The notes: a model not told the origin generated them from the letters alone. DNA of 39,869 nucleotides from an uncultured Collinsella sp. (GCA_949287065.1 CASEEV010000030.1:1-39869); one strand, 5' to 3'. Counted from the stretch's first letter, positions 1 through 7,725 are shown. Made by a program: numbers and translations.

Positions 1-640
1 CCCAAGCGATCCCGGCGCGCTCGTAGGCGCTGCGCCGCTCGCGGCAGGCGTCGGCGAGCGCCGCGCCGTCGGCCGACACCCCCTCGTTGAGCGCGCGGAA
101 CAGCTCCGACACAAACCAGACCTGATACGCCCGCGGATAGTCGCTCCACGTGCCGCCGAGCACGATGAGCTCGATCTTGTCGGTGGGATGCCCCATCTGG
201 GTGAGCGCCTGCAGGCGTGCCGAAACCTGCAGGTACGGGTCAAAGCAGGCGCGCTCCGCCCGCTGGCACGCGGGCTCGTCGGCAAGGTAGCTCTTGGGCA
301 TGCGCACGTCGCACGGGCAGTACAGGCAGTTGCTCGAGCAGGGCCAGGGCTTGGTGATGACCGTGATGGTGGCAACACCCGACGCCGTGCGCCGCGGCTT
401 CATGCGCAGTGCCCGTACGAGGGCGCGCTCGAGCTCGGGCGTTACGCCCCACGCGCGCCACCGCTCGGGCTCGCGCTCCTTAACGCGCAGGTAAAACGGT
501 AAGAGCGCCTTCTTGGAGAAGTGCTTCTCGCCCGGGGCGAGGAGCTTGTCGTGCGCGTGGAGCACGGCCTTGAGGGCGCGCTCGTCCATGCGCTCGCCGG
601 CACGGAGCTTGTTGAGTATTTCTAGCAGAATCGATTCCAT
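1..640 (-). CDS. elp3: Elp3-family radical SAM protein, N-terminal part (3' end outside window)
   Basis: The first 213 codons are present; the gene runs off the left edge. In this family Elp3 uses radical SAM chemistry, with a C-terminal acetyltransferase domain, to start carboxymethylation of wobble uridine U34 in tRNA. After an N-terminal segment of about 85 residues there is a TVITKPWPC stretch and a CSSNCLYC cluster (CX3CX2C) for the 4Fe-4S centre. Next come VRMPKSYLADEPACQRAE and FDPYLQV, then GHPTDKIELIVLGGTW, all typical of the family. The GNAT domain would lie outside the window. The start is the ATG at 640 (MESILLEIL). A TATACT box on the minus strand at 648-653 would place transcription start almost on this ATG, so the message may be leaderless. 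A methyltransferase gene diverges from it at 858. Family assignment is secure; the exact modification made in this organism is inference. Confidence 0.88.
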   Translation of the reverse strand, partial: MESILLEILNKLRAGERMDERALKAVLHAHDKLLAPGEKHFSKKALLPFYLRVKEREPERWRAWGVTPELERALVRALRMKPRRTASGVATITVITKPWPCSSNCLYCPCDVRMPKSYLADEPACQRAERACFDPYLQVSARLQALTQMGHPTDKIELIVLGGTWSDYPRAYQVWFVSELFRALNEGVSADGAALADACRERRSAYERAGIAW

Positions 641-772
641 GCGCCCCAGTATAGAGGATGGGCGCCGGCGCGCGGGGCTGCGGCACAGGGGCGCGCGGCA
701 TCCGGTCACAACGGCGGCAACACGAGGCGGGCACGTAGCACTGCGCCGCCAGAGGCAAGCGGCATCGACGGC

Positions 773-778
773 TATACT
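773..778 (+). promoter_or_regulatory. Possible -10 box of the methyltransferase gene
   Basis: TATACT lies in the 217-base divergent gap between the elp3-like gene and the methyltransferase, about 80 bases before its start codon. No good -35 match is visible 16-18 bases upstream. A second TATACT, on the minus strand at 648-653, could serve the elp3-like gene. Confidence 0.3.
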
Positions 779-857
779 CAACGAGAAGTGCCGCCGGCGA
801 GCGCGTGTCCCGCGCTAACGCCCCAGCGGCAGCCGAACCCCAGCAACAGGAGGAACC

Positions 858-1736
858 GTGGACCGAGAGACCGCACATGCGCTCAACGAGCTCAACGCCG
901 TCTTTTATCGCACGCACGCCGCGTCGTTCTCGGCAACCCGCCGCGCGCCGTGGTGCGGCTGGGAGCGGCTACTCAACCTGCCCGAGGTGCGCGCCCTGCT
1001 CGGCAACGGCGCACCCCTGCCGTTGAGAGGCGCCGATGCCAACGCGGCGCCAGCGGACCCCCTCGTTGTGCTCGACGTGGCCTGCGGCAACCTCCGCTTC
1101 GAGAACTTCCTCGCCGAGCGCGCCGCCGGCCGCCCCTTACATATATATGCTGTCGACAACTGCCCCGACCTCGCAGGCCACGCCCCCGCCCTTGGCGGCG
1201 CGCCGCGGCAGCGCTGCCGCTTCAGCTTCCAGAACCGCGACATCGTCCAAGCGCTGATCGAGGGCCAAGCGACACCCGCCCTCGAGCTGCCGCCAGCGCA
1301 CCTCGCGGTGAGCTTTGGCTTCATGCACCACGTCCCCGGCGCAGGGGCGCGCGAGGACTTTCTCGCCGCGCTTCTCGGCTGTCTGCGCCCGGGCGGTATC
1401 GCGGCCGTGTCGCTCTGGCGCTTTATGGACGACCCGCGGCTCGCCGCCAAAGCGCGCGCGATCACCGCGCCCTATGCCGATGCGCACGGCCTTGCGCTCG
1501 AGAAGAACGACTATCTGCTCGGCTGGCAAGACAGCGCCCACACGGTGCGCTACTGCCACCATTTTTGCGAGGAGGAGATCGCGCGGCTCGCTGACGCCGC
1601 AAGCGCGAGGGCGAGCGCCCAACTCGTAAACCGCTTTGAGGCCGACGGCAAAGGCAGCCGGCTCAATACGTACCTCGTATTCAAATGCCCAGCTCAGCGC
1701 ACGCCCGTATGCAAAACCGCGCCGGCCTCCGCATAG
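858..1736 (+). CDS. Class I SAM-dependent methyltransferase, Trm9/ALKBH8-like
   Basis: 292 residues. The GTG start is preceded by AGGAGGA at 848-854. Motif I is VVLDVACGN (about residues 70-78), followed by an acidic strand end in IYAVDN. Motif IV lies around VSFGFMHHV, and the post-IV strand is LRPGGIAAVSLW. The HHV after motif IV, the W after LRPGG, the DYLLGW segment (about residue 218) and RYCHHFCEEEIARL (about residue 229) recall the Trm9/ALKBH8 methyltransferases that methylate cm5U34 in tRNA. This is a by-eye family resemblance, not a search result. The gene is transcribed divergently from an Elp3-like gene, whose product would create the cm5U substrate, so a shared wobble-uridine pathway is a reasonable inference. 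The alternative is a generic small-molecule methyltransferase. Confidence 0.82.
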   Translation: MDRETAHALNELNAVFYRTHAASFSATRRAPWCGWERLLNLPEVRALLGNGAPLPLRGADANAAPADPLVVLDVACGNLRFENFLAERAAGRPLHIYAVDNCPDLAGHAPALGGAPRQRCRFSFQNRDIVQALIEGQATPALELPPAHLAVSFGFMHHVPGAGAREDFLAALLGCLRPGGIAAVSLWRFMDDPRLAAKARAITAPYADAHGLALEKNDYLLGWQDSAHTVRYCHHFCEEEIARLADAASARASAQLVNRFEADGKGSRLNTYLVFKCPAQRTPVCKTAPASA

Positions 1737-1931
1737 TTTTCCACAAGGGGACCCTCGGTTTTGTTTGAATTCGGTTGGGCTCCTCGCGGGTTCTCCACAC
1801 CGCTCGCCGCCCAAACATGCCGCTCAGACAGCCAAACCAACCTGCAGCGCCCCTTCCGCGCGCATGCGCCTACACTCCCCGGCACACGCCGCGCCGCCTA
1901 TCGGGCGCGGCACCGACCTCGGGAGGCACTC

Positions 1932-2306
1932 ATGCATTATGCATCGGTCAACGCGGCTGCCGTAACACCTGCAGCCAACGCCCTGCACACCTCGCGCTAC
2001 GCACGCCCCGCACGGCTCGCACCACACAGCGCCTCGGCGCACACACGCCGCCTCGCTGACTACCTGAACGAGGCCGACAAGAGCGCGCCGCTTTCTCCCT
2101 ATGAGGCCACGGAGCTCCGAGCGCTGCTCGATCGCGCAGAGCGCTGCTGCCGGCGCACGTCCGACCCGGCGCTTCTCAACGAGCTGGCGCGCTCGCTCGG
2201 CGCCGTCGCGCACATAGCCGACACCACCCTCATAACCCTCATGCTCCGCGACCTGCAACGGGCAAGCCACGGGCCACGCACTGCACACGCACCCGCCGCA
2301 CGATAG
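1932..2306 (+). CDS. Small hypothetical protein
   Basis: 124 residues, not recognised. The ATG at 1932 follows GGGAGG at 1921-1926 at suitable spacing; the reading frame is open further upstream but has no comparable ribosome site there. The N-terminal 40 residues are rich in Ala, His and Arg and look disordered. Residues from about 40 to 115 (RRLADYLNEADKS onward) could form helices with Leu spacing and a CC pair near the centre. There is no signal peptide or membrane segment. It sits alone between the methyltransferase and the toxin-antitoxin pair. Between 1737 and 1931 I see no gene and no clear terminator. Codon use matches the neighbours, so it is probably real. Confidence 0.5.
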   Translation: MHYASVNAAAVTPAANALHTSRYARPARLAPHSASAHTRRLADYLNEADKSAPLSPYEATELRALLDRAERCCRRTSDPALLNELARSLGAVAHIADTTLITLMLRDLQRASHGPRTAHAPAAR

Positions 2307-2377
2307 CCCCGCAGACCGCCGAGAAGCAAGACCTTCTCGGCAAACGCCCGACCTCTGCCCATGCACCCTCCCAAGCA

Positions 2378-2394
2378 GATATACTTTAGATATC
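2378..2394 (+). promoter_or_regulatory. Promoter and likely autoregulatory operator of the toxin-antitoxin pair
   Basis: GATAT and ATATC form an inverted repeat with a 7-base spacer (2378-2382 and 2390-2394). A good -10 hexamer, TATACT (2380-2385), lies inside it. The predicted transcription start near 2392 is just upstream of the antitoxin ribosome site at 2401-2409. MazE-type antitoxins commonly repress their own promoter, so the palindrome over the -10 box is a natural operator candidate. No strong -35 is visible. Confidence 0.5.
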
Positions 2395-2414
2395 CAGCAA
2401 GGAGGGAGGCAACG

Positions 2415-2663
2415 ATGGCAGCCACAACAACCGTAGGAAGGTGGGGAAACGCCATGGCGCTGAGAATTCCCCAGGCACTGTGCGACGAGATGCAGCTGAG
2501 CGTGGGCGACTCGCTCGAGGTGAGCCTCGAAGCCGGAGTGCTCGTGATCAGGCGGCCCGACGAGCGCTACACCCTGCGCGGACGTATGAGCTCCTGGAAC
2601 GGCGAGGGCCGCGCCGTTTCTGAGATGGACTGGGGAGAACCCAAGGGACAGGAGGCATGGTGA
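2415..2663 (+). CDS. AbrB/MazE-type antitoxin
   Basis: 82 residues. The family is a swapped-hairpin DNA-binding dimer that neutralises a MazF RNase and represses the shared operon. The N-terminal half shows the SpoVT/AbrB pattern: TTVGRWGNAMALRIPQAL, then a VGDSLEVSLEAGVLVIRR strand pair. The C-terminal tail (EMDWGEPKGQEAW) matches the acidic, aromatic toxin-binding tail of MazE proteins. The ATG at 2415 is chosen because GGAGGGAGG lies at 2401-2409; the frame is open upstream from 2361 but without a ribosome site. The stop codon overlaps the toxin start (TGATG at 2661-2665), the usual sign of translational coupling. Confidence 0.88.
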   Translation: MAATTTVGRWGNAMALRIPQALCDEMQLSVGDSLEVSLEAGVLVIRRPDERYTLRGRMSSWNGEGRAVSEMDWGEPKGQEAW

Positions 2664-2998
2664 TGGTCAACCAAGGCGACATCATCATCGTTGACTTTGA
2701 CCCCACGCGCGGGCACGAGCCGAGCAAGCGCCGCCCCGCCCTGGTGGTCAGCTCGTTTGAGTACAACGTCTCGACCTCGATGACGCTCGTGTGCCCCATC
2801 ACCAGCACCGTCAGCGGGTTTTACCTCCACGACCCCCTGCCCGAGGACTGCCCCGTCCGGGGGTCAGTGGTTCTCGAACAGGTTCGCGCGCTCGACCTCA
2901 GCGCGCGCCCGTACCGCGTGGTGGGGCGGCTCGACAAGGAGCACCTGCGGCGCGCGCTTGTCTGCCTGAGGTCGTTCTTTGAGCGCAGCAGCGGGTGA
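2663..2998 (+). CDS. MazF/PemK-family toxin (mRNA interferase)
   Basis: 111 residues, typical for the family, which cleaves RNA at short sequence motifs when released from its antitoxin. The N terminus QGDIIIVDFDPTRGHEPSKR is the usual first strand and the S1-S2 loop with its conserved Arg. It is followed by RPALVVSS and by VCPITSTVSGFYL, where MazF proteins have their conserved Thr/Ser. The VRGSVVLEQVRALD strand is also typical. Either ATG 2657 or ATG 2663 could start translation. GGAGG at 2651-2655 is one base from the first but seven from the second, so 2663 is preferred. The gene forms an operon with the antitoxin. No disabling change is seen. Confidence 0.9.
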   Translation: MVNQGDIIIVDFDPTRGHEPSKRRPALVVSSFEYNVSTSMTLVCPITSTVSGFYLHDPLPEDCPVRGSVVLEQVRALDLSARPYRVVGRLDKEHLRRALVCLRSFFERSSG

Positions 2999-3155
2999 CG
3001 GGCGCGCTTAAGCTTCTCCTAAATCCGCGCGCCGGCGGGCAGATTGGCCCGAGAAGGGCTACCATAGTGGGCGCCGCGCGCCGCGGGCAGCCGTGCGCGC
3101 CCCAGAAAAGAGCGCGCACCGCGGAGCGCCGCGCGCCGCCGAAGGGAGGATCGCC

Positions 3156-4709
3156 ATGCCCACCGTTAGCATCATCGTGCCGGTGCACAACGCCGCGGCA
3201 ACGCTGCCGCGCTGCGTCCAAAGCATCCTCTCGCAGGAGTACCGCGACCTCGAGCTTATCCTCGTCGACGACGGGAGCACCGACGAAAGCCCCGGGCTCT
3301 GCGACGACCTCGCCGAAGACGACGACCGCGTGATCGTGATCCACCAGCAAAACGCCGGCGTCTCGGAGGCGCGCAACGCCGCGCTCGACCGGGCACGCGG
3401 AACCTACGTGCAGTTTGCCGACGCCGACGACTGGCTCGCGCCGAGCGCCACCAAGCTCATGGTGCGCGCCGCCGAGGACCACGACTGCGACCTCGTGATC
3501 GCCGACTTTTACCGCGTGGTCGACAAGCGCGTTGCCCGCAAAGGCGACATCGACCTCGAGTTCCCGCTCACGCGCGAGGAGTTCGCCGACTGCATGATCG
3601 AAAACCCCGCCGACTACTACTACGGGTCGCTCTGGAACAAGCTGTTCCGCCGCAGCATCATCGAGGCGCATCATCTGCGCATGGACCCGCAGATCAACTG
3701 GTGCGAGGACTTCATCTTCATCATGGAGTACATCGTGCACGCCAGCCGCGTGTTCCCGCTCAACGCGCCCGTGTACTACTACGTCAAGACCAAGGGCTCG
3801 CTCGTCTCGCAGGGGCTGAGCATGGCGGGCATCGTGCGCATGAAGCTCAACGTCATCGAGTACTACGACGACTTCTTCCGCCGCGTGTACGACGAGGCCG
3901 ACTACGAGGCCCGTCGCGGCGAGATCCGCAGCTTCCTATTCAAGTACGCGCACGACGACGGCGCCATTGCCGGGCTGCCCGGCACCAAGAAGCTCGGGCG
4001 CGAGCGCGTGCGCGCCTTCGTGACCCCGGGAACCGAGAAGAACCCCTTCTCGTCGTTCTACTTTGTGCGCAAGGTGCTCGACCGCGCCTTCGAGACCATC
4101 GCCGACCGCTACGACCTCGAGCTCAAGGACCTCCAGGTTCTCTCGTACGTGCGCCACGCCGGCGGCACCTGCGGATTCGCCGAGATCGTCGACTTCTGCG
4201 GCCTCACGTCGGTCGCCGCCGCCTCGTCGCTCACCAAGCTCGCCGGCAAGCAACTCGTGCGCGTGAGCCCGAGCGGCGCGGCGCTTCTCGGCAAGCTCGC
4301 CGACTCCGGGTCAGACGACGAGGGCAAGCTCGCCAGCGCCCTGCGCTCCTTAAGCGAGAAGCTCGAGGCGAGCGAGCGCGCCAAACGCGAGCGCCGCGAG
4401 CGCCTGACCGAGCCTGCCGGCAATGATGAGCCGCGCGGCCTCTTCCGGTCGCTCGCCGCCGACGCCCCCGTCCCCGAGCCCGCCGTGCCGGACCCTGCCG
4501 CCCCGGCATCCGCCGCCGAAGAAGCGCCCCGCCCGCTCGTGGCCATCGGCCTCGGTAAGAAGGTCGCGCCGCTCGTGGCAGAGATCGACCGCGCCGCCGA
4601 AGACACGCGGGCACTCTGTCTCGAAGGCATAAGCGACGAGGAACGCGCGCAGATGGCCGCGGTTCTCGGCCGCATGATGGAGAACGCCAAGCGGACCTTT
4701 GCCGAATGA
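3156..4709 (+). CDS. GT2 family glycosyltransferase with C-terminal winged-helix-like region
   Basis: 517 residues. Residues 1 to about 110 form a GT-A nucleotide-sugar domain: VSIIVPVHNAAATLPRCVQS, LILVDDGSTD, NAGVSEARNAAL, and the metal-binding FADADDW. The segment SLWNKLFRRSIIEAHHL, followed by WCEDFIFIMEYI, is typical of EpsJ/capsule-type GT2 enzymes acting at the membrane on lipid-linked sugars. Unusually, residues of about 318-385 (LQVLSYVRHAGGTCGFAEIV onward) read like a MarR-type winged helix: a helix, a G-rich turn, a second helix, then a SSLTKLAGKQLVRVS recognition-helix/wing pattern. After that come charged helices, a Pro/Ala linker (about 430-465) and a final helix. The ATG at 3156 follows AAGGGAGG at 3142-3149. 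No sugar-pathway neighbours are present, so the acceptor is unknown. Confidence 0.85.
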   Translation: MPTVSIIVPVHNAAATLPRCVQSILSQEYRDLELILVDDGSTDESPGLCDDLAEDDDRVIVIHQQNAGVSEARNAALDRARGTYVQFADADDWLAPSATKLMVRAAEDHDCDLVIADFYRVVDKRVARKGDIDLEFPLTREEFADCMIENPADYYYGSLWNKLFRRSIIEAHHLRMDPQINWCEDFIFIMEYIVHASRVFPLNAPVYYYVKTKGSLVSQGLSMAGIVRMKLNVIEYYDDFFRRVYDEADYEARRGEIRSFLFKYAHDDGAIAGLPGTKKLGRERVRAFVTPGTEKNPFSSFYFVRKVLDRAFETIADRYDLELKDLQVLSYVRHAGGTCGFAEIVDFCGLTSVAAASSLTKLAGKQLVRVSPSGAALLGKLADSGSDDEGKLASALRSLSEKLEASERAKRERRERLTEPAGNDEPRGLFRSLAADAPVPEPAVPDPAAPASAAEEAPRPLVAIGLGKKVAPLVAEIDRAAEDTRALCLEGISDEERAQMAAVLGRMMENAKRTFAE

Positions 4710-4861
4710 GCGGCGCGCGTCTTGCCTCCCGGGGCTCTTGTGCGGTTTCGGTTCTTATGCAGTTCCTAAGCCGAGGAGAACAGCGTCTTCATACCGAACA
4801 GCTAAGATGGCGCCGATATGCGTCCCGCACGCGGACGCTGGCGAGCAAAGGAGACGGTTAC

Positions 4862-6049
4862 ATGAGCGAACCGAGACGAGACGAGGACCGCACGGTCGTG
4901 TTCAGCGCCGCGTCGGACCCCCAGGTGCCTGGCGACGCCACCGCTCCCCTGAACGGAAACCCGGGCGCGGCAGAAGGCACCCGCGCCTATGCAGACAAGA
5001 GCAACGCAGCCGCACGAACCGGCTCCATGGCAGCGGCGGCCCGTGCCGCCGAGCAGCGCGCGGCCGCCGACGCGCAGGCCGATGATGCCGCGAGTCTGTG
5101 GGAAGGCTCCGCGGCCGACGAGACCGCCGGCTCGGACCGCACGCGCGTGATGCCGTACAACCAGGTGCCCTCGTCGTACCCCAGCCCCGAGGAAGACCCA
5201 GCCAACCCCTACCGCGAGCAGCCGCTCACGCAGACGCAGCTCATGCCCGCGGCAGCACGCCAACGCGCGAGCGCCGCGCGGCGCCAAAGCCCGTACGCCG
5301 CCGACCGCGGCGACGCCTACGAGCCGCGCGACTACGCAGCCCCGAGCGCCCCGGCGCCCGAGAAGGGCGCGCGCGGACCGCTCTCGACCCGCATGCTGTT
5401 TGCCCTGCTCGGCGTGGGCCTCGCCCTGCTCATCGTGGCGTTTCTGAGCCTTTCGAGCTGCTCGGGCAACACCGAGGCGGGCGCCAACGCCGTGACGAGC
5501 GACACGCTCGCGCAGGACGGCACCACCGGCACCGACGGCACCGCGGGCGAGACCGACGGCACGAGCGGGACCGACGGCGGCGCGGCCTCGGATGCCAACC
5601 TGTACGTCGACACCTCGGGCCTCGTGGGCGAGCGCTGGTCCAACGCCCGCAAGATCCTCGAGGATCGCGGCGCCGACCTGGGTTCCGTCACCGTGCTCAC
5701 CGACGACGGTCAGTTTGTGCTCAACCCCTCCAACTGGACCGTCACGAGCATCGGCGTCGAGAACAACGTGCTCACCGTGTACCTCACGCACGCAACCGAC
5801 GAGGATACGAGCGCGGACGCGAGCAACGGATACGGAACGGACGGCACGTACGGAACCGACGAGAGCGGCCAGACGGACGACGGACTCTCGCTCGGCGACG
5901 TGGGCGATGCGCTCTCGGGTGCCCAGGACGCTCTCGAAGGCGCGGGCAACGCTGTTGACGGCGCAAACGACCTGCTCGGCAGCGCCGGCGACATCCTCGG
6001 CAGCCTCGCCAACGGCGCCCAGGGCCTGCTCGACCGGCTCGCCAACTAG
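4862..6049 (+). CDS. Single-pass membrane protein with an extracellular PASTA-like domain
   Basis: 395 residues. About 170 cytoplasmic residues are low-complexity and charged, with a RDEDRTVVF start that resembles phosphothreonine/FHA-ligand-type N termini. One membrane helix (MLFALLGVGLALLIVAFL, about residues 178-195) follows, running into a Ser/Cys/Gly stretch. Outside, a GTDG-rich linker leads to a domain at about 240-305 with the PASTA-type order: VDTSGLVGERWSNARKIL, VTVLTDDG, NWTVTSIG, NVLTVYL. A second GTDG linker and an amphipathic Ala/Leu/Gly tail (about 335-395) close the protein. PASTA domains bind cell-wall muropeptides or beta-lactams; with a single diverged copy, a wall-sensing or anchoring role is only inferred. 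The ATG at 4862 has AAAGGAG at 4847-4853. Confidence 0.72.
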   Translation: MSEPRRDEDRTVVFSAASDPQVPGDATAPLNGNPGAAEGTRAYADKSNAAARTGSMAAAARAAEQRAAADAQADDAASLWEGSAADETAGSDRTRVMPYNQVPSSYPSPEEDPANPYREQPLTQTQLMPAAARQRASAARRQSPYAADRGDAYEPRDYAAPSAPAPEKGARGPLSTRMLFALLGVGLALLIVAFLSLSSCSGNTEAGANAVTSDTLAQDGTTGTDGTAGETDGTSGTDGGAASDANLYVDTSGLVGERWSNARKILEDRGADLGSVTVLTDDGQFVLNPSNWTVTSIGVENNVLTVYLTHATDEDTSADASNGYGTDGTYGTDESGQTDDGLSLGDVGDALSGAQDALEGAGNAVDGANDLLGSAGDILGSLANGAQGLLDRLAN

Positions 6050-6270
6050 CCCCGAGGCACGGGCCGGGGGCCGACGCTTCTCGCAAGCCAGCCACCCGGG
6101 GCCCGCGCCTCTTCCAGACCTGCGCTTCTCCGCAGGTCTCCGGGTCTTTCCAACCCTCGCTTCCCCGCTGGTCTGCGCTCTCCCTAACCCGCAATTCTCC
6201 ACGGGCCCGTTCTTCTCCCAAACCAGCCACCGGGCCGGCGTTTCTCCCGGTCCCGCAGCCACCCGAACGA

Positions 6271-6400
6271 GCCGCAAGATTACGCAGACGAACGGATCTA
6301 CCACAAGATTACGCAGATCGACGCATCTACTGGGCCCAATCAGCCTGTAGATGCGGTCGAGTGCGTAATCTTGCGGCCTATACGGGCAACTGCGTAATCG
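6271..6400. repeat. Long imperfect palindrome built from three related units
   Basis: In the gap between the PASTA-like gene and the macro-domain gene (6050-6516, no gene seen) two direct 27-base units (6275-6301 and 6304-6330) share CAAGATTACGCAGA and end in ATCTAC. A third copy is inverted (6347-6373). The outermost arms, GCCGCAAGATTACGCA (6271-6286) and its exact complement (6362-6377), are perfect, and TGGGCCCA sits in the 16-base loop. A partial copy follows at about 6390-6399. It can fold as a long hairpin in RNA or DNA but lacks a T-tract, so it is not a classic terminator. The stretch 6077-6250 also holds degenerate TTCTCC motifs, seen more clearly in the repeat arrays near 7.9 and 14.7 kb. 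Confidence 0.75.
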
Positions 6401-6516
6401 TTAACCGCCCCAAAGGCTGGCCGTCCCCAGCGCCTGCCCCTGCAGGCCGCCTGCCCCGGGCGCAAGCTCTCGGGGCGGCCGCCCGCGGGGAATTCCGGCG
6501 GCGTCCCGACACGTAC

Positions 6517-7725
6517 CTACAGCCCCAAGAGCGGCTGGTCAAAGGCAAAAAGCACTTCGTTGATGGTGTAAACGTCGTAGACGCCCGTGCGGATAAAGTA
6601 CTCCACGATCACGTCGCGTTTGCTGCCGTGCGAAAGCGCCATCCCCGCGCTGGCGAGAAGATCCTTGGCCTCGTCGAGCGTGAGCTCGAGCGCCACGGCC
6701 AAAGCGAGCGCTGCGGACTTGCTCGGCTGGAACCCGCCGTCTTTGCGGATCTTCGAGAACAGCGCCCGGCTCAGGTTGGCGCGGGAACACACCTCCGCGT
6801 CGGTAAGGCCGCGGCTGGCAACAAGCGCCAGAAGGGTCTGCGAGAACGACGCGTCGAGGCTGCCGATCATGAGGCGGATGCTCTCGATGGCGCCCGAGAT
6901 ACCCGAGCGCGACGGCTTGACCTTGAGTTTCTGCTTCTTCTTGCGCGCGGCGTGGGCGGGCGCCGCGGACGACGAGGACGCCGTCGCCGGATCCGCAACA
7001 GACGCCGCGGTAGCGGGCGCGGCATGCGCGGCACCCATGACGGGCGCGGCGTGTGCCCCCATGAGCGGCTCCCCCGTCGCCGGGTCAAGACGCGGCGAGG
7101 TGCGAATGGGCTCCGGGGCGGCATCGCGCTTCTCGGCCAACGCCTCAAACACCGCCGTCTGCTCAAGGCCGCGACCCCGCGGGGTCTCGCGCACGGCTAC
7201 GTACACGTCGTCGAGGTAGTTCTCGACCGCAAAGTACAGCTCGTTGCCCACGGGCACCGCCTCGCGGCTGAACACCACGAGGGTCACGTCGAGGTCGTGG
7301 TCAGCCAAAAACGCGCGGACCTCACTGGTTGCAACCGCAAGGGCGGCGCGTTTGGGGTAACCGTAGATGCCCGACGAGATGAGCGGAAACGCCACCGATC
7401 GCGCCCCGAGCTTCTCGGCCAACGCGAGCGTCTGGCGGTAACAGCTGCGCAGCGCCGCCTCTTCGCCAGATGTGCCGCCGCGCCAAATGGGGCCGACCGC
7501 ATGGATGATCCACCGCGCGTTCAGACCAAACGCCGGCGTCGCCACCGCGGAACCCGTCGGGCAGTACCCGATCTTGTCGCACGCTGCCTGAAGCGCCCCC
7601 GCGCCCGCAGCGGCAAAAATGGCCCCGCACACCCCACCGCCAGCGGCAAGGCGCTCATTGGCGGCGTTTACGATGGCATCCGCCCGCACCGCGGCAATGT
7701 TGTTGCACACAATGGAGAACGGCAT
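6517..7725 (-). CDS. Macro-domain protein with C-terminal XRE-like helix-turn-helix region
   Basis: 402 residues. Residues 1 to about 175 are a MacroD-type macro domain that binds ADP-ribose or removes it (or O-acetyl groups from it). The key pieces are ADAIVNAANERL, GGGVCGAIFAAAG, the CPTGSA turn, WIIHAVGPIW and FPLISSGIYGYP. A variable Ala/Pro/Thr linker (about 185-285) follows. The last 110 residues contain an XRE-like helical unit (TDAEVCSRANLSRALFSKIR, then SAALALAVALELTLDEAKDLL), similar to lambda-repressor folds. The ATG at 7725 has GGGGAGG six bases upstream, better than the GTG at 7740. It stands alone on the minus strand, so function must be inferred: ADP-ribose-dependent DNA or RNA regulation is possible. 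The macro domain is certain; the HTH is likely. Confidence 0.88.
   Translation of the reverse strand: MPFSIVCNNIAAVRADAIVNAANERLAAGGGVCGAIFAAAGAGALQAACDKIGYCPTGSAVATPAFGLNARWIIHAVGPIWRGGTSGEEAALRSCYRQTLALAEKLGARSVAFPLISSGIYGYPKRAALAVATSEVRAFLADHDLDVTLVVFSREAVPVGNELYFAVENYLDDVYVAVRETPRGRGLEQTAVFEALAEKRDAAPEPIRTSPRLDPATGEPLMGAHAAPVMGAAHAAPATAASVADPATASSSSAAPAHAARKKKQKLKVKPSRSGISGAIESIRLMIGSLDASFSQTLLALVASRGLTDAEVCSRANLSRALFSKIRKDGGFQPSKSAALALAVALELTLDEAKDLLASAGMALSHGSKRDVIVEYFIRTGVYDVYTINEVLFAFDQPLLGL

Noticed and set aside
2361-2663. Longer antitoxin starting at ATG 2361
   Set aside because: There is no ribosome site before 2361, the promoter lies inside this stretch, and the AbrB fold starts after 2415.
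4802-6304. Long minus-strand frame opposite the PASTA-like gene
   Set aside because: Its translation is low-complexity Gly/Arg/Val with no motif and no ribosome site; the plus-strand frame has a membrane helix and a domain-like pattern.
6271-6377. Rho-independent terminator
   Set aside because: The palindrome has no T-run on either strand after the stem.
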